DNA of 64,000 bases, from contig JAVMKO010000004.1 in NCBI GenBank assembly GCA_032164245.1, positions 30,915,626 through 30,979,625 of the forward strand. Reading direction: 5' to 3'. Below, piece by piece: positions 36,360 through 47,381 of this stretch. Each line of letters opens with the position of its first letter. The first letter of the stretch is position 1. The notes beneath the pieces were generated by a model, which did not search any database, was not told the DNA's origin, and was given only the letters and a program-made list of their open reading frames with translations. A program made the translations under genes and the position numbers. This stretch comes from Sternotherus odoratus (lineage: Eukaryota; Chordata; Testudines; Kinosternidae).

Positions 36360-36378
36360 TCGTAGTGAAGACATGCCC
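36360..36378. repeat. Right terminal inverted repeat of Harbinger
   Basis: CGTAGTGAAGACATGCCC, the inverted partner of the left terminus, followed by TTA at 36,379-36,381. Confidence 0.9.
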
Positions 36379-36381
36379 TTA

Positions 36382-38215
36382 GATATTTTCAGATATGCCA
36401 GATCAAGAGCCAGAGGATTTGGAATGCATTAAATTAGAACCTGAAATATTTATTCTCATGGACAGATGAGAGAAATGAAGGCGTGCTAAATCAGAAAAGA
36501 TTTAAAAACCATTCAATCACACTTTCAGTGTTACACAAAACAAAGAAATACAGTGATATTTGTTTTCTTTTAAGTTAACCAAACTTTTTAGAATCTCATA
36601 AATTTCTATTCCATTTTGGGGGCAAAGTTTGGGTCAGTTATTGTATCTGCATCCTTTGAGTAATCCCTAGGCACAGCATGAAGAAATACAAATAACCAAA
36701 GAAGATGGAAGAAAATTAAGACCCTAGCCCTGCAAAGACATATGTTTAACCTTCCCTGCCAAACTGAAGCACATGCAGTAGTCTTTGCATTGTCATGGCC
36801 TGGGGCCTTCTATCAGAGAAGGAATAGGTTTTCAAGGGTCATATACTCAGAAGTATTACGAAGGCGAGCCAAAGTCAGGTAGTTGTCAGACTTAGTTGAA
36901 TGCAAAAATAGCAACATTTTGGGTGTTCAAGGATTGAAATGAGGTCTTTTAAAAAGAAATGGAACTTATAGTATTTATGTGGAAAAGTTATATGTAAACC
37001 TAAAAGGGCATCAGTGAGAGGACATGATTTGTAAGGAGGAATTAAAATTATTGGCCTAAGTAGGAGAAATCTATGCAAAATGCAAGGAGAAAGGAAGGAA
37101 GATATGACTCAGATTAGCAGATTTATGGAAAGGGAGGAAATAACACTGAGCAGTGAAGTAGTTATAATTCATAGTGAGGAATACAAGAGGAAACTGATAC
37201 ATCTCAGGAAGTATGCTGAAATCTCAGAAAGCCACAAGACCATTTTGGGGAAGTTTTAAAAGTGCTTAAACATTAGTATAGAGCACCGTAAAGAAAATAT
37301 AGGAATTGGAATTATATAAACAAAGAAGGAGTTTTAATTCCATGGAATTAAAGCAAGTATAGTTTGGTAGTAAAAAATGTGGTACACATAATTAAGAAAT
37401 TTGTGGGTACCAGAGGACACTTCCCATTATAAGATCCTGTTTTCAGTTTGACAAGCATAAATCATTTACTCTGAAATTTTACATGTTGGGCGTCTCATCA
37501 AGCTTTCTTTTTTGGAAAGTTTCAGCTAAAATGGTTCTCTTATTTATGAGAATAATATTATCATTGAAAATACACAGTTTTTACCATGTGAAAAACAAAA
37601 AAACCCACACCCATTGTTTTGTTGTGAAGCTCTAGCATCTCCTTGCCTTGGAGAAAGTACATGAAATGTGCAGGAGGAAAATTCGTGCTTTTTGCTGTTT
37701 CTATGAAATAATGTCCAAACTTAGCCAGATTATAAACCTCCAAAAATTTTAATTCACACACGCTCCAGTGAGACTTGTTAGAGTTTTGCAGCTAAAATCT
37801 CTGAAGATTCCTTACGTTCCAGCCCCTCACAGCTCTGACATATGACCAGATTCTATATGCACAAACCCCACAGTGTGACTGGGCAAACTCCAGCAGGGGC
37901 TGACTTGGACTTTTTTGTAGTTGCTCTTCCTGGGTACCAGGGGCTCCTGTGATGCTGGGCACTGGGATTGAGAGCAGAGGCACTCAAGAAGAAGTGCGTC
38001 TCCTCTGCTCAGAATTTTGTCTTGCTAATGCTCAGTCAGTGAGGAGGAAGGACATGTTTCAAATGCAGCGGGCTAGAGAATGTGGGAGTTGCAAGGAGCC
38101 AGAAGACAGAGGAGGAGCAGAGGCGAGGAGGAGTGTTTAAGGTATACATTTGCAGAGGAGAGAGGCCAGAAGCATCTCCAGTAGCACACTCAATATTACT
38201 AGACACTTCTAACAT
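36382..38215. other. AT-rich background
   Basis: No gene or transposon boundary is visible. The minus-strand frames at 36,875-37,078 and 37,561-37,983 are under 70 codons and unremarkable. Confidence 0.5.
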
Positions 38216-38560
38216 GAATATATCTGTCTTGGTTTTCCATGTGTAAAATGGGCATAATATCACCTTACTGGGGTGGTGTGAAGATAAAGACATCAATATT
38301 TGTGAAGCACTCAGGGCAGGCCTACACTACACTAAGTCGACTTGAAGTTATGACAGCTTCAGGCTTAGGTAAACTTATTGCAGTGTCTGCGCTGTGCTGG
38401 GTCAACTTCCCATTCCTGTGTTGATGGGAGAGCGAGTGGTGGTCAATTTCACTACAACTGCTTAATCGACTCCTGGTGGCTCAATTGCAACAGCGTCAAT
38501 CCACGGCAGTGGTGACAAGCCCTTAGGTGCTACAGTGTTGAGTGTCATAGGAAAAATCTC
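38216..38560 (+). repeat. MIR-like SINE split by a MITE
   Basis: TTTTCCATGTGTAAAATGGG, a TAATATCACCTTACTGGGG stretch, GTGTGAAGATAAAGACATCA and ATTTGTGAAGCACTCA follow MIR in order up to 38,313. The sequence continues after the MITE with GGTGCTACAGTGTTGAGTGT. The SINE was thus present first. Strongly diverged. Confidence 0.75.
38314..38522. mobile_element. Harbinger-type MITE inserted into a MIR-like SINE
   Basis: The left end GGGCAGGCCTACACTACACT and the right end GTGACAAGCCC are inverted but imperfect. TCA precedes and TTA follows, a 3-bp duplication with one change, matching Harbinger. The 209-bp element encodes nothing. Its terminus resembles the 4.4-kb autonomous copy (GGGYATGTC...CACTACG), so it is a likely passenger of that lineage. 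Confidence 0.75.
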
Positions 38561-38589
38561 ACAGAAAATGATAATTCTGTGTGAAAATC

Positions 38590-38720
38590 AGGGTTTGAAT
38601 AGTGTGCAGCACATCAAAACTGTCATCTGCTCTCTACAGTGGCTTCCCATAGAATTTCAAATCCAGCTCACGGTCTCAGTCCATGTCCTCAATATGCTCG
38701 CTGGTCTTTTGTCCAAGAAA
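38590..38720 (+). mobile_element. L2-like LINE fragment
   Basis: The plus-strand translation contains SLQWLPIEFQIQLTVSVHVL, resembling the C-terminal part of L2-type reverse transcriptases (LHWLPV... type). Only about 40 residues can be followed. Confidence 0.5.
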
Positions 38721-39532
38721 TCTGAAAGACCATTGAAAGCATCTAAAGAATGTGGTTGATAACTTCACTCTTATGGCACAATGGAACTTTCTCAGAAGCC
38801 AGTTCAAGATGTTGGTCCCCTATGATCTAAGAACAATCTCAATCGTCACCACCTTCCTCTCCTAATGTAAAGTATATTTTTACCTTAATTTCTCTAACAT
38901 AAACACAGATAAATATGTAAAGTTAAAAAAGCAATCTTCAAATCTTACCATAATAAGACACTCCTCTGTACATGCTTCTCACCTGGAGGTGCGGATGGGA
39001 AAACAAACAACACATGACAGATATGTAATCACATTGCTTAATGTGCTACTGGAAGGCACTCAGATGCTACCATGATAATGCAGTCTAAAAAACTCTACAG
39101 AATACAATAGACAGTGAGGCATGGGCTACAAATTTAACGATAAACACAATATTGAATAACTACTCATTCAATGAGCACTGCCATTTTTATGCACTGAATG
39201 AGGTAGAGATCATGTTTGGGGGGGAAATGGGATCATGTAATTATACACTGGTTCCAGGATTCATACTGGATGTAACTCTTGATAGCTTAACTTGCAATAT
39301 GAATATTCTTTCAATGTAATTTTGGGAGGATGTAACAGTTTATATATTGAATAAATTATCAAGAGCAGCAATAGGAATGAATAAAATACTTTTAAAAATG
39401 AATTGGACTAGAATCTGAAGGATAAAAGCAAAGGTTGCAATTCTATTTTAATGGCAGAGGAATACATTTCCTGTCTTATAGAATCCCTGGGCTTTCATAG
39501 TTTTATCTTTATTAGGCTGGGGGCACTCCAAA
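38721..39532. other. AT-rich background
   Basis: No feature recognised. Confidence 0.5.
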
Positions 39533-39834
39533 TATGCCTACATTGCAGCTGGGAGTGTGCCTCCCAGCACAGATGGGCAGACATGTTCTACCTCTGATTT
39601 GAGCTAGCATTCTAAAAATAGCATTATGGACATTTCTGTACAGGTAGTAGCATGAGCTAGCTGATCAAGTACAAGCCTGCTGGTGCCCATCACCCTGGCT
39701 CAGTATTAGGGTAGTTAGCCTATGCTGCTGCTGCAACATCCGTACTGCTATTTTTATTGTGCTAGCTTGAGAAGAGCTAATATGTTTCTGTCTACCTGTG
39801 CTGGGAGACAGTCTTCCAGCTACACCGTAGGCAT
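39533..39834. mobile_element. MITE with ATGCCTACATTGCAGCTGG terminus
   Basis: The left end ATGCCTACATTGCAGCTGGG and right end CCAGCTACACCGTAGGCAT are inverted over some 19 bases with about three mismatches. A second mirrored block (GCCTCCCAGCACAG, CTGTGCTGGGAGAC) follows on each side. It is about 300 bp and non-coding. The target duplication is unclear; the type resembles Harbinger MITEs of turtles. Confidence 0.75.
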
Positions 39835-39892
39835 TTCCTCAGGGCTAACTGATATTGTTTATTACAAACTAATTCTGTTATTTAGCCACAGC

Positions 39893-40044
39893 TAAGGTGA
39901 CCAAATGTCCTGATTTTATAGGGACAGTCCTGGTTTTTTTGGTCTTTTTCTTGTATAGGATCCTATAACAGCCCTCCTCCCCACACCCACCCACACCCAC
40001 ACACATACACTCCCTGTCCTGATTTTTCACATTTGGTCACCCTA
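39893..40044. mobile_element. hAT MITE (152 bp) with 8-bp target duplication
   Basis: The termini are TAAGGTGACCAAATGTCCTG and ACATTTGGTCACCCTA. The flanks are GCCACAGC (39,885-39,892) and GCCACAGT (40,045-40,052), an 8-bp duplication with one change, diagnostic of hAT. The ends (GGTGACCAAATGTCC) relate it to the larger element at 46,160 (GGCTGACCATA). No coding. Confidence 0.88.
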
Positions 40045-40052
40045 GCCACAGT

Positions 40053-42101
40053 CCTGAATTTGATGGTGAAAGGGTGTCAGGACCCGCTTATAAGTACTGG
40101 AAAGAACTCTGGCTCAAAGACATGATGTTATCTCTGAGCTTCCCATTTGCAATGGGGAGGGGAAAAAACTATTTTATCCCTTTCCAGGATGTAGCATATT
40201 TTACAATGTCCTTATGTGGCAGGCCATATCTGTCACTGGTGAGTGAGTTACACATCCCTGTCTGTGCCTGTTCCACGGAGATGTGAGTCTGTTGCAGATC
40301 CCAGCTGGCTCTTCAGATCAAGCTATGGATTTTCATGTATTCAGCTCTAAAGATACCTGATTCAATCTCTGGTGCTGACTTAAAAGGAGGCTGCCAAACT
40401 GACATTTAATGAGGTGGAGCCATGGCTCCTCCTCACTCCTTTTGGGAAAGTTTCTTGTGGTGGAACAAGCCAATAGCAGCCCCTGTATTCCAAAGAGGGT
40501 TAAAATCCGGCTAGTCCTTATGAAGGCAATCCAAGGAGGAGAGGGTTCCTTTCTTTCTCGACACCTAATACCATATTAGCATAAAGGGAAGCTAGCATCT
40601 AATTGTTTTTTGTTAAAACAAACCTCTCCATTAATTCTGAACTATCTGAATCAATGGGGATGAAATATTTACTTGCCATTGAGATCCATGACTACATAAA
40701 ATCAAAGAAACTGCCATTTTTCCCATTGGCCCAAGATTTTTTGGTGGGTGGTAGGGAGTGTTGGGAGAGGGGAATGGACCAAATTAGTAACAGACCCTAG
40801 TTTATCTATCTTCATGTTTGAAATGTCACAGAGCCCAAGATCCAAAAGGACTAGGGACCAGATCCTCAGCTGGCATAAGACAATGTAGCTCCATTGACAT
40901 CAGTGGACTATATCTATTTGCTTCCTCTGAGGCTTGGTCCATATATCTTCTAAAAGCATGCATCATTTTTCTAGTCAGAACAACTTAGAACATGTCCAGC
41001 TTCATGATGTGCATATGCATCACCAGCAACTCAAGCATGTAACATAGCTCTATAGCATTAATTTTTTTAAAAAAACTTAAATTATTTTATGCATATTAAT
41101 ACTCTTCATTGCTTAGCAATTTTCATTATTTTCTCAGACTTAGAACATACTTTGTGCACAAATCAGAGATTCTTGGGTCACCTATCTTCTACCTATTTCT
41201 TCCCAGGCCTTTCTGCTCTTTCATCTAGCATTCTCTTTGCTTAGCACCTAGTTGCTCTGGAACTTTACTAGCTCTGTTCCCCAGTCATTTTGGAGTTCTC
41301 TAATCTAGAGGCTTATTTACAATATGGACTCTTTTCAAGATTAATTTCCTTCATTCCTTTCACACCAAGAATTGATTTTTCCTGCTGTAGCAATGATGTC
41401 TGGGTGGACATTGAATGCTAATGTTTTCATGACAAGTAGGAATAATTCAAATTACTATCTGATATAAACAAACACACATAGTTTTATATACAGAGGCATG
41501 TGTATATTTTTCTATTCTGTTCTCAGTTTTATTTAGGGTCTTATATCTGCAACATCATCAGCAGCATATGTGCAGTGTGCCCAGCCATTTGGTAGCATGA
41601 TCATCAGCCCAATCATAGTGGTATGTGAACAACTGTCCTGTGCCATTATGTATAAGAAGCAAAATCTTTCAGTCACAGTTGATACTGACTCTAAAGGGAG
41701 TTGGATAGAATAAACAAAGACTTAATGAAAATGTGTGAAGTATTTGCAACATATCTTGAAAAACACTTTCAGTTGTAAAAGCAAATTATGTGTTTCAGCA
41801 GAAGTGAAAGAATTACTTAAAAGATACATGTGATGGAGACTATATGAATTCAGTAGAAGAATAATCTCACAGTATTTTGAAATATCATTTGTTCTACTGA
41901 AAGCAGTATGTAGTAGTCTTTTTGCAATTTTTTTTTAATATTGGCACTAGGAAAATTATGTAACTACATGACATGATTAGGAATATGTTCACAAAACACA
42001 GCATGAATAACGGAAAAAAATGTAATATAAACGAAGAACCCATTCTGCTTGGATTTTTTGCCAATATTGTACTTTTAAAGCTAATTATGCGAGGACAGTG
42101 A
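40053..42101. other. Background with one relic
   Basis: No gene. At 40,857-40,915 CCAGATCCTCAGCTGGC and TGTAGCTCCATTGACATCAG form half of an old palindromic reptile repeat. Confidence 0.5.
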
Positions 42102-42336
42102 GCAAGGGGGAAAGGGTGTTACTATAGGGGGGTTTAATGTGCCCCACTCCATAGTTTTGGAGTAATCATGTTAATGGTGGCAGCGGATTCCAAGCTCCAA
42201 CTGGAGAAGTTTGGGTTTTTTGGGGAAAAGATTTAACCTAGGCTGGGAAAGTAGCTTGGAGTTAATTGGTCTTTCATATAAGAGATCCCCACATCTTTAC
42301 CCTAGAGTTTAGAGTGGGGGAAGGTAATCTCTTACA
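42102..42336 (-). mobile_element. Truncated LTR copy, TGTAAGAG family, inverted
   Basis: In reverse this begins TGTAAGAGATTACCTTCCCC (at 42,336) and follows the first third of the LTR at 12,750 closely (AAAGATGTGGGGATCTC, AGACCAATTAACTCCAAGCT). Similarity ends at about 42,102. Only the 5' part survives. Confidence 0.8.
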
Positions 42337-43734
42337 TGGGGTATATGGTAATCTTATTGTCTACTGTGAGTAAAGGCATGGCTTACACTTAGCTACACTT
42401 CCCCTAAAGCAGAATATGGACTGAATTGTTACTAAGAGTAACCAGTTTTTCCCTGCTTCCCCTGTCCAAGAGCAGAAGCAGATTACTTCTCCCTCAATGC
42501 TGACTCAGTTTGTTGACTGGCATATTAGAGAGACAGACTCAAGGTTCCAATCATTCCCCATTTCCTGCCAACCTGCATGTGGGGAGCAGCAGGCCCATTA
42601 TGCCTGTTCTCCTCACATCTCTGACTAGCAATCTGATAGTCCACACAGAGGAGTAACAGGATACATTATGCTCCCTTCATGGGCAAATTGGGCAGGTAAC
42701 AATTGGAACTCTTGTTAAATGAGTGCAGAAGATAAATAGGGCGAACATAGTATCACTCACCCTTATATCTTTTTTTTTCTGCTGATGGCAAGATTCTCCC
42801 CCTCCTTTTTTTGTATTTGCAAGTGACATCAGTGTGATATCATCTAAAAGGTCCAATTGGAATATCAATTTTCACTGCTATAATCTGTATCATTTCATAG
42901 TTACTATATATATAATTTATTCATATTACCTCTCTGATTTAGGAAAAATAAATAATGGAGCATATATAATACAGAAACATTTAAGCAATGTAAACAGCAT
43001 TGCTTGTCTGTGCTATATCAGAGGAATGAAGAGAACATTTGTAAAATAAATGTATTTTATCGAAACAGCAGAGCTTCACGTAATGTTTCTTCCAGCTTTT
43101 TAAGACATCAGTAGTAACTGACTTAGCTTTGTCACTGTCAGCTCTAGAAATGAGAAGAAAGAGATGCAAAACTACCCATTCCATGATGTAATTGATATTT
43201 TTCAACCATATAGTGTAGAATAAGACTTATTAGTATAGTGATACTAATCAGTATCCATCAATAATAATCAGTAGAGATTTTCCATAAATCTCACCAAGAG
43301 CAATCATGCCTTTCTGGCTGGGGACCTGTTATAAAAAATTGCCTAGGTTTTCTAATCTCTGTGCTAAACAGAGCTGAAAATGCTAGCTCAAATTAGTTTG
43401 TGATAGAAGCAGATATCTCCATTTTGACATGTCTGAGCTTGAAAAGATCTGCCTATAGCAGAAAATTGGGTAAAAGCTTAGTATATCTTAATCCCAAATT
43501 CCTGATTTTGTATAAAAAGTTTATATGGACAATTTTTGTATTAATATTTAATTTTTTCTAAAACTACACCAACTATTTCACCAGAAAGTTGTACTCTACA
43601 GCTTCATCGTCCCCTCCAAAAAAGCATATTTAAGTTTGACTAAAAGAAATCCAACTTGGGGTCTTTTTCTTTATCTACTGTGTCACCTGAGAATCATGAA
43701 TGGATTTATCTACTGTGTCGCCTACTTAGATTGT
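42337..43734. other. AT-rich background
   Basis: No gene or repeat recognised. Confidence 0.5.
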
Positions 43735-43900
43735 TACTGGCAGTACATTCTCAAGTATTTTGTCCATACTAATTTTAAATGATTCAGGTGATGAGGCTTC
43801 TACTGCTTCCCTTGGGGACTATTCCACAATCTTAATAGACTTCATTGTTATGTGGCATTGTTGCTTCTCTGCTGCTTTTCAAGCACCTCCCTTTGATATC
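43735..43900 (-). mobile_element. CR1-like 3' fragment
   Basis: GATGAGGCTTCTACTGCTTC and GGGGACTATTCCACAATCTT match the conserved 3' region of CR1-type LINEs read in reverse. Diverged. Confidence 0.55.
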
Positions 43901-45004
43901 TACTTATTTGGGTTCTATAAGCACAAACAAAGCTTATATTTCTCCAGAGTGGAAGAATTTGTGAGCAGTTCATGGTCAGTGTTGCTGGTTCTAAGTCTCC
44001 TCTACTGGAACTCCTGGCATAGTAATGAGGTATGTAATCTCCAGTCATTCCTGCTGTCCATGGGAGCCACAAAAAGCCAGTGTAAGAGAAAGCTGTTATT
44101 AACACTTGCTAAGTACTAAATTGTAAATTAAACGTCTCTTCAGATTATATAATTAAGCAATTGTAATGAAGAGTTTTTAACCTGCTTTTATAGGTTTAGC
44201 TTACTCATATATGCATGTGTGTATGTGTATATATAATATATACACTATATATTATATATTATATATATAAGCTATAATGTTATAGTTTTATATAGTAATT
44301 TGACTTTTTAAAAATATTTTCTTTATTTTTGTTTTGGTTATCAATAGATCAAATAGTGCTACTCAGACCAAATTAGCTGCAGGTGGAAATCAGAAAAACA
44401 CTACTGAAATAAATAGAACTGCGCTAACTCAGACCATCAGAAAATTTAGCCTTGTATTTAACCAGTATTCTTTATCCTTTCCTAAATTTTAGGCTCTCTG
44501 AATTTTTTGTCTAGCTATATTCTAAGGCTGTATTGCAAACTCTCAAAGTCATGCACATGAACCACTGAGGCCTAAACTTGTAAAAGGGAATCATTAGGCA
44601 GTTACTGTCAACTGTTTTTAGGAGTTGGGTGGGAGGTTGGACATTGGCTGGTATTGTCAAAGGCATTACACTCTCTTCTCCCAATGAATTCAGTGTGAGT
44701 TGGGCATTTAACTCTCTTGGGTCCCTTTAAATATCCTAATGTTCATCACTTCACATACTTCATTTTTTTTTTTGTCAGCTTGTCAAGGATGAAGTTGAAG
44801 TTAATATATTACCATGTAAAATGACATTATGCTAACAATAAGGTTAAAAAATCAAGCACTCCAAAATCAAGAAATGCAAAGTTTGAAACTCAGTCATAAC
44901 GCTGCTTGCTTGTGCTTATGCCGTAAAATGTAGTTTCTTTAAAATCATTCTATATTTGTCATGTAATACGTACATAAAAGGATGAAAGCTACACCCACTA
45001 TCAT
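43901..45004. other. AT-rich background
   Basis: No feature apart from short AT-rich dinucleotide runs near 44,215-44,280. Confidence 0.5.
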
Positions 45005-45234
45005 ACCAGTGCTCTTCACTTGTCTAGCACTTTCCATCTAAGAATCAGAAAGCCCTTTAGAAGCGTTCATATATTGCCCCCCTCCCCCCCAAGATTTTTA
45101 TACATAATATACTCCTACTGTGTACATGGGGAGCTCAGGCACAGAGGAGCTACAGCAGTTGAAATAGTATAAGGATAATCAGCTCGTATTCCAGTTCAAC
45201 TGTTTGCATTTAATAGATGGATAATTACCAGTGT
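45005..45234 (-). repeat. CORE-SINE-like relic interrupted at its right by a MITE
   Basis: TGTCTAGCACTTTCCATCTA, AGAAAGCCCTTTAGAAGCG and AGCTCAGGCACAGAGGAGC follow the reverse of a MIR-like sequence (the segment ending in a CTGAGGCACAGAGAGG type). The MITE at 45,235 sits in or next to it. Confidence 0.55.
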
Positions 45235-45468
45235 GGGTATGTCTACCCTTCAATCACAGGGTGTGACTATATAGTGTGAACTCTGGTTCCCGCGCAGTGA
45301 AGTATTGGCAGCATGAGTTTCAGTGTGGGTTAGCCCCTGCACAGGAATTACCCACAACCCTGCTAGTGTGGCCTCACCGCTGCAGCCCATGCTAAATAGA
45401 TTAAAGCTGGCTGAAGTAGGTATACAGGAGCTGCAGTCACACCCTTTGATGGCAGTGTCGATATACCC
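45235..45468. mobile_element. Harbinger-type MITE with long termini
   Basis: The left end GGGTATGTCTACCCTTCAAT and right end TGGCAGTGTCGATATACCC are inverted and extend to about 34 bases, including AGGGTGTGACT on each side. TGT flanks both sides (45,232-45,234; 45,469-45,471), a perfect 3-bp duplication. The first ten bases, GGGTATGTCT, equal those of the autonomous Harbinger after its first A. Non-coding, 234 bp. Confidence 0.82.
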
Positions 45469-45471
45469 TGT

Positions 45472-46151
45472 GAGTTTTCTGAATATGGGCCTCCTCTCAA
45501 ATAGTAGGAATCACATCCTCTGCCTTTAAATCCCAGACCCTTTCCAAAGCAATTCAACCATTAGGAGGTACACAAGCCTGAGTCTGTTGATCCAGAGATC
45601 CAGCCACTGCATTAAAGACCCTGCTCCAATAATTGTCCCCTCCATCTCATCTAAACTAGTTATAAAATTCCAAAGAAGCTGGAAAAGAGAGAGAGCAAAT
45701 TAGGGTCTGCTGGGAAAACACAGATAACTGCATTATTGGTAATTAATACACAATATTATTCACAAGAATTTGCTTCCCACTTCACAGGAGAGATTCTGGA
45801 TTCTACTAAAAGAAACAGACTGACATAGAACCCCTTTCCTGTTATTATGGCTGCTTGTTAAGAGAGGAATGATTCTCCTTTCCTACTTTCAACACTGCCT
45901 TATTAAGCAAGTGAGCTTTAGAAAAGACTGCACTTTAGTTTTATGTTTCTTTAATTTCTTCAGTTATATATCATCAGCTTCTCCTCAGCATAAAATGGAA
46001 ACAAAAAATAGTTTTAAAGAGACAACTGGGACTATTCTTTTTTTTGCTCTTGACCACGACTGCATTGGATAAATGACCTGCATAGTTAGTAAGAGTAATG
46101 GAGCAACTTCTTTACTGACAAGTATACTGTATCTGTTTATAATTAGTTTTG
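45472..46151. other. Background
   Basis: No gene or repeat recognised. Confidence 0.5.
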
Positions 46152-46229
46152 CCTCTGATTAGGCTGACCATATTTCCTTGAGACAAAAACGGGACATTGG
46201 GATGGCAAAAACGGGACGGGGTTGGGGGG

Positions 46230-46430
46230 GGTCTCACCAGATGAAATCGGTGCAGTGGCTGCAGAACCTGGCCTGAGGGGCACTGGGGGGGGTGGTTGGG
46301 GGCTCTGGGGGGGCTCTAGGGGGGCTCTGGGCAGTCTGGGGGGGCTCTAGGTCCCAGGGGGGTCTCACCAGATGAAGTCAGTGCAGTGGCTGCAGAACGT
46401 GGGCTGAGGGGCGCTGGGGGGGCTCTAGGG
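46230..46430 (-). repeat. Two extra tandem copies of a PKC exon tail with splice donor
   Basis: In reverse, 46,400-46,361 reads QPTFCSHCTDFIW followed by a GTGAG donor; 46,273-46,231 reads FCSHCTDFIW followed by the same donor. Each is followed by a G/C-rich intron-like stretch (the plus strand reads GGGGGGGCTCTAGG). Both are cut short 5' of the exon tail, unlike the full copy at 46,439-46,606. They keep the canonical Phe-Ile-Trp end, which the full copy has lost. Confidence 0.8.
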
Positions 46431-46438
46431 GGGTCTCA

Positions 46439-46606
46439 CCGGATGAGGTCGGTGCAGTGGCTGCATAATGTGGGCTGCTTGCACAAGCGTGCGGTGACTT
46501 TGTGGCTCTTGACCACGTGGATCACCTTCTGGCGCAGCGCCCCCTTGCGACAGAACAGCGGCTTGGCCAGGCACTCCAGCTCGGTGGGTGAGGTGACCAG
46601 CGCCAT
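46439..46606 (-). pseudogene. PRKCG: Captured PRKCG (protein kinase C gamma) first coding exon inside a hAT element
   Basis: The minus strand reads 56 codons from ATG in a strong start context (GGGGCCATGG). It contains [13 protein letters not shown], then VKSHKVTAR and [18 protein letters not shown] is the classical PKC pseudosubstrate that keeps the kinase off, and [13 protein letters not shown] is typical of the gamma isoform. The start of the C1A zinc/diacylglycerol-binding domain follows, with ligands His35, Cys48 and Cys51 kept. The coding stretch runs into a splice donor (CCG then GTGAGACC) exactly where PKC first exons end, so the copy came from genomic DNA, not mRNA. Several residues differ from the family (Leu-Ile-Arg for Phe-Ile-Trp; Leu-Cys for Phe-Phe), suggesting decay. 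Without C1B, C2 or kinase domain it cannot be a kinase. The rest of the gene is absent. Confidence 0.87.
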
Positions 46607-46679
46607 GGCCCCACCTGGGCCCCCCAGCGCCGGGCGGGGGGGAGGTAGTGGGGGAACTGGGGGGGGATGGATGGAGGAA

Positions 46680-46970
46680 TAAGCAGAACAGGGATGGGGG
46701 ATGAAGAGGATGGAGGGAGAGAGAGAAGGGGGGATGAGGGATGAAGAGGATGGAGGGGATGGAGGGAGAGAAGGCAGGAAGGGAGAGGATGGATGGATGA
46801 GAGAAGAGATGGGGGTAGGGAGCAGGGGGGATGGAGGAGGCAAGGGACAGCGAGAAGGAGGGATGGAGAGAAGGGAGATGGAAGAGGAGGCAGTGGACGG
46901 AGGGAGAGAGAAGGGAGGAAGGAAGGGATGGAGGGATGGAGAAGGGGATAGAGAGAAGGGATGGAGGGAG
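46680..46970. repeat. Purine-rich tandem repeat block
   Basis: GGAGGGAGAG, GGATGGAG and GAAGGGATGG units repeat with periods of about 20-90 bp; a GAGGAGGCAG/GGACGGAGGG segment recurs at about 46,887 and 46,973. The plus strand is nearly all purine. Long open frames here (up to 298 codons on the minus strand) are low-complexity Ser/Pro/Leu strings and are not genes. Confidence 0.8.
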
Positions 46971-47380
46971 CGAGAGGAGGCAGCGGACGGAGGGAGAGAG
47001 CAGGGAGGAAGAGAGGGATGGAGAAGGGGGATGGAGAGAAGAGAGGGATGGAGAGAAGGAGTGAAGAAGGAGGAATAGTGAGAAGAGGAGGCAGCGGGCG
47101 GCAGGCTGAAGCCGACGGCGGAGCAGAGCTGTCTGGAGCCGCAGCCGGGGGCCGAGCGTGCCGGCGGGGGGGCCAGCAGCCCCCCCACCAGCGCGCTCGG
47201 CCCCCGGCTGCGGATCCGGACAGCTCCGCTCCGCCGTCGGCTTCAGCCCGCTGCCCGCTGCCTCCTTTTCTCTCCATTCCTCCTTCTTCCCTCCTTCTCT
47301 CCATCCCTCCCTTCTCTCCATCCCCCTTCTCCATCCCTCCCTTCCTCCCTGCTCTCTCCCTCCGTCCGCTGCCTCCTCTC
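46971..47380. repeat. Large palindrome inside hAT element
   Basis: The left arm 46,971-47,172 (purine-rich, then GCGGGCGGCAGGCTGAAGCC and CAGCCGGGGGCCGAGCG) is the reverse complement of 47,180-47,380 (CGCTCGGCCCCCGGCTG and GGCTTCAGCCCGCTGCCCGC, then pyrimidine-rich). The turn lies at CCAGCAG, 47,173-47,179. Identity is about nine in ten by eye. The arms are some 200 bp, so it could fold into a cruciform. Confidence 0.85.
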
Positions 47381-47381
47381 C

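Larger units (their letters stand above)
31982..36378 (+). mobile_element. PIF/Harbinger DNA transposon, nearly complete (4.4 kb)
   Basis: The left end AGGGTATGTCTTCCCTACG and right end CGTAGTGAAGACATGCCCT are inverted termini matching at 17 of 19 bases. TTA precedes the left end (31,979-31,981) and follows the right end (36,379-36,381), the typical 3-bp Harbinger target duplication; the exact terminal base is ambiguous by one. Inside are a transposase gene on the plus strand, a Myb/SANT-like gene on the minus strand and a small third frame. The first two genes converge on facing poly(A) signals at 33,739 and 33,776. The element is GC-richer than its flanks. Harbinger elements need both a DDE transposase and a Myb-like partner, and both are present here. 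One TGA in the partner suggests this copy is recent but no longer self-sufficient. Confidence 0.93.
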
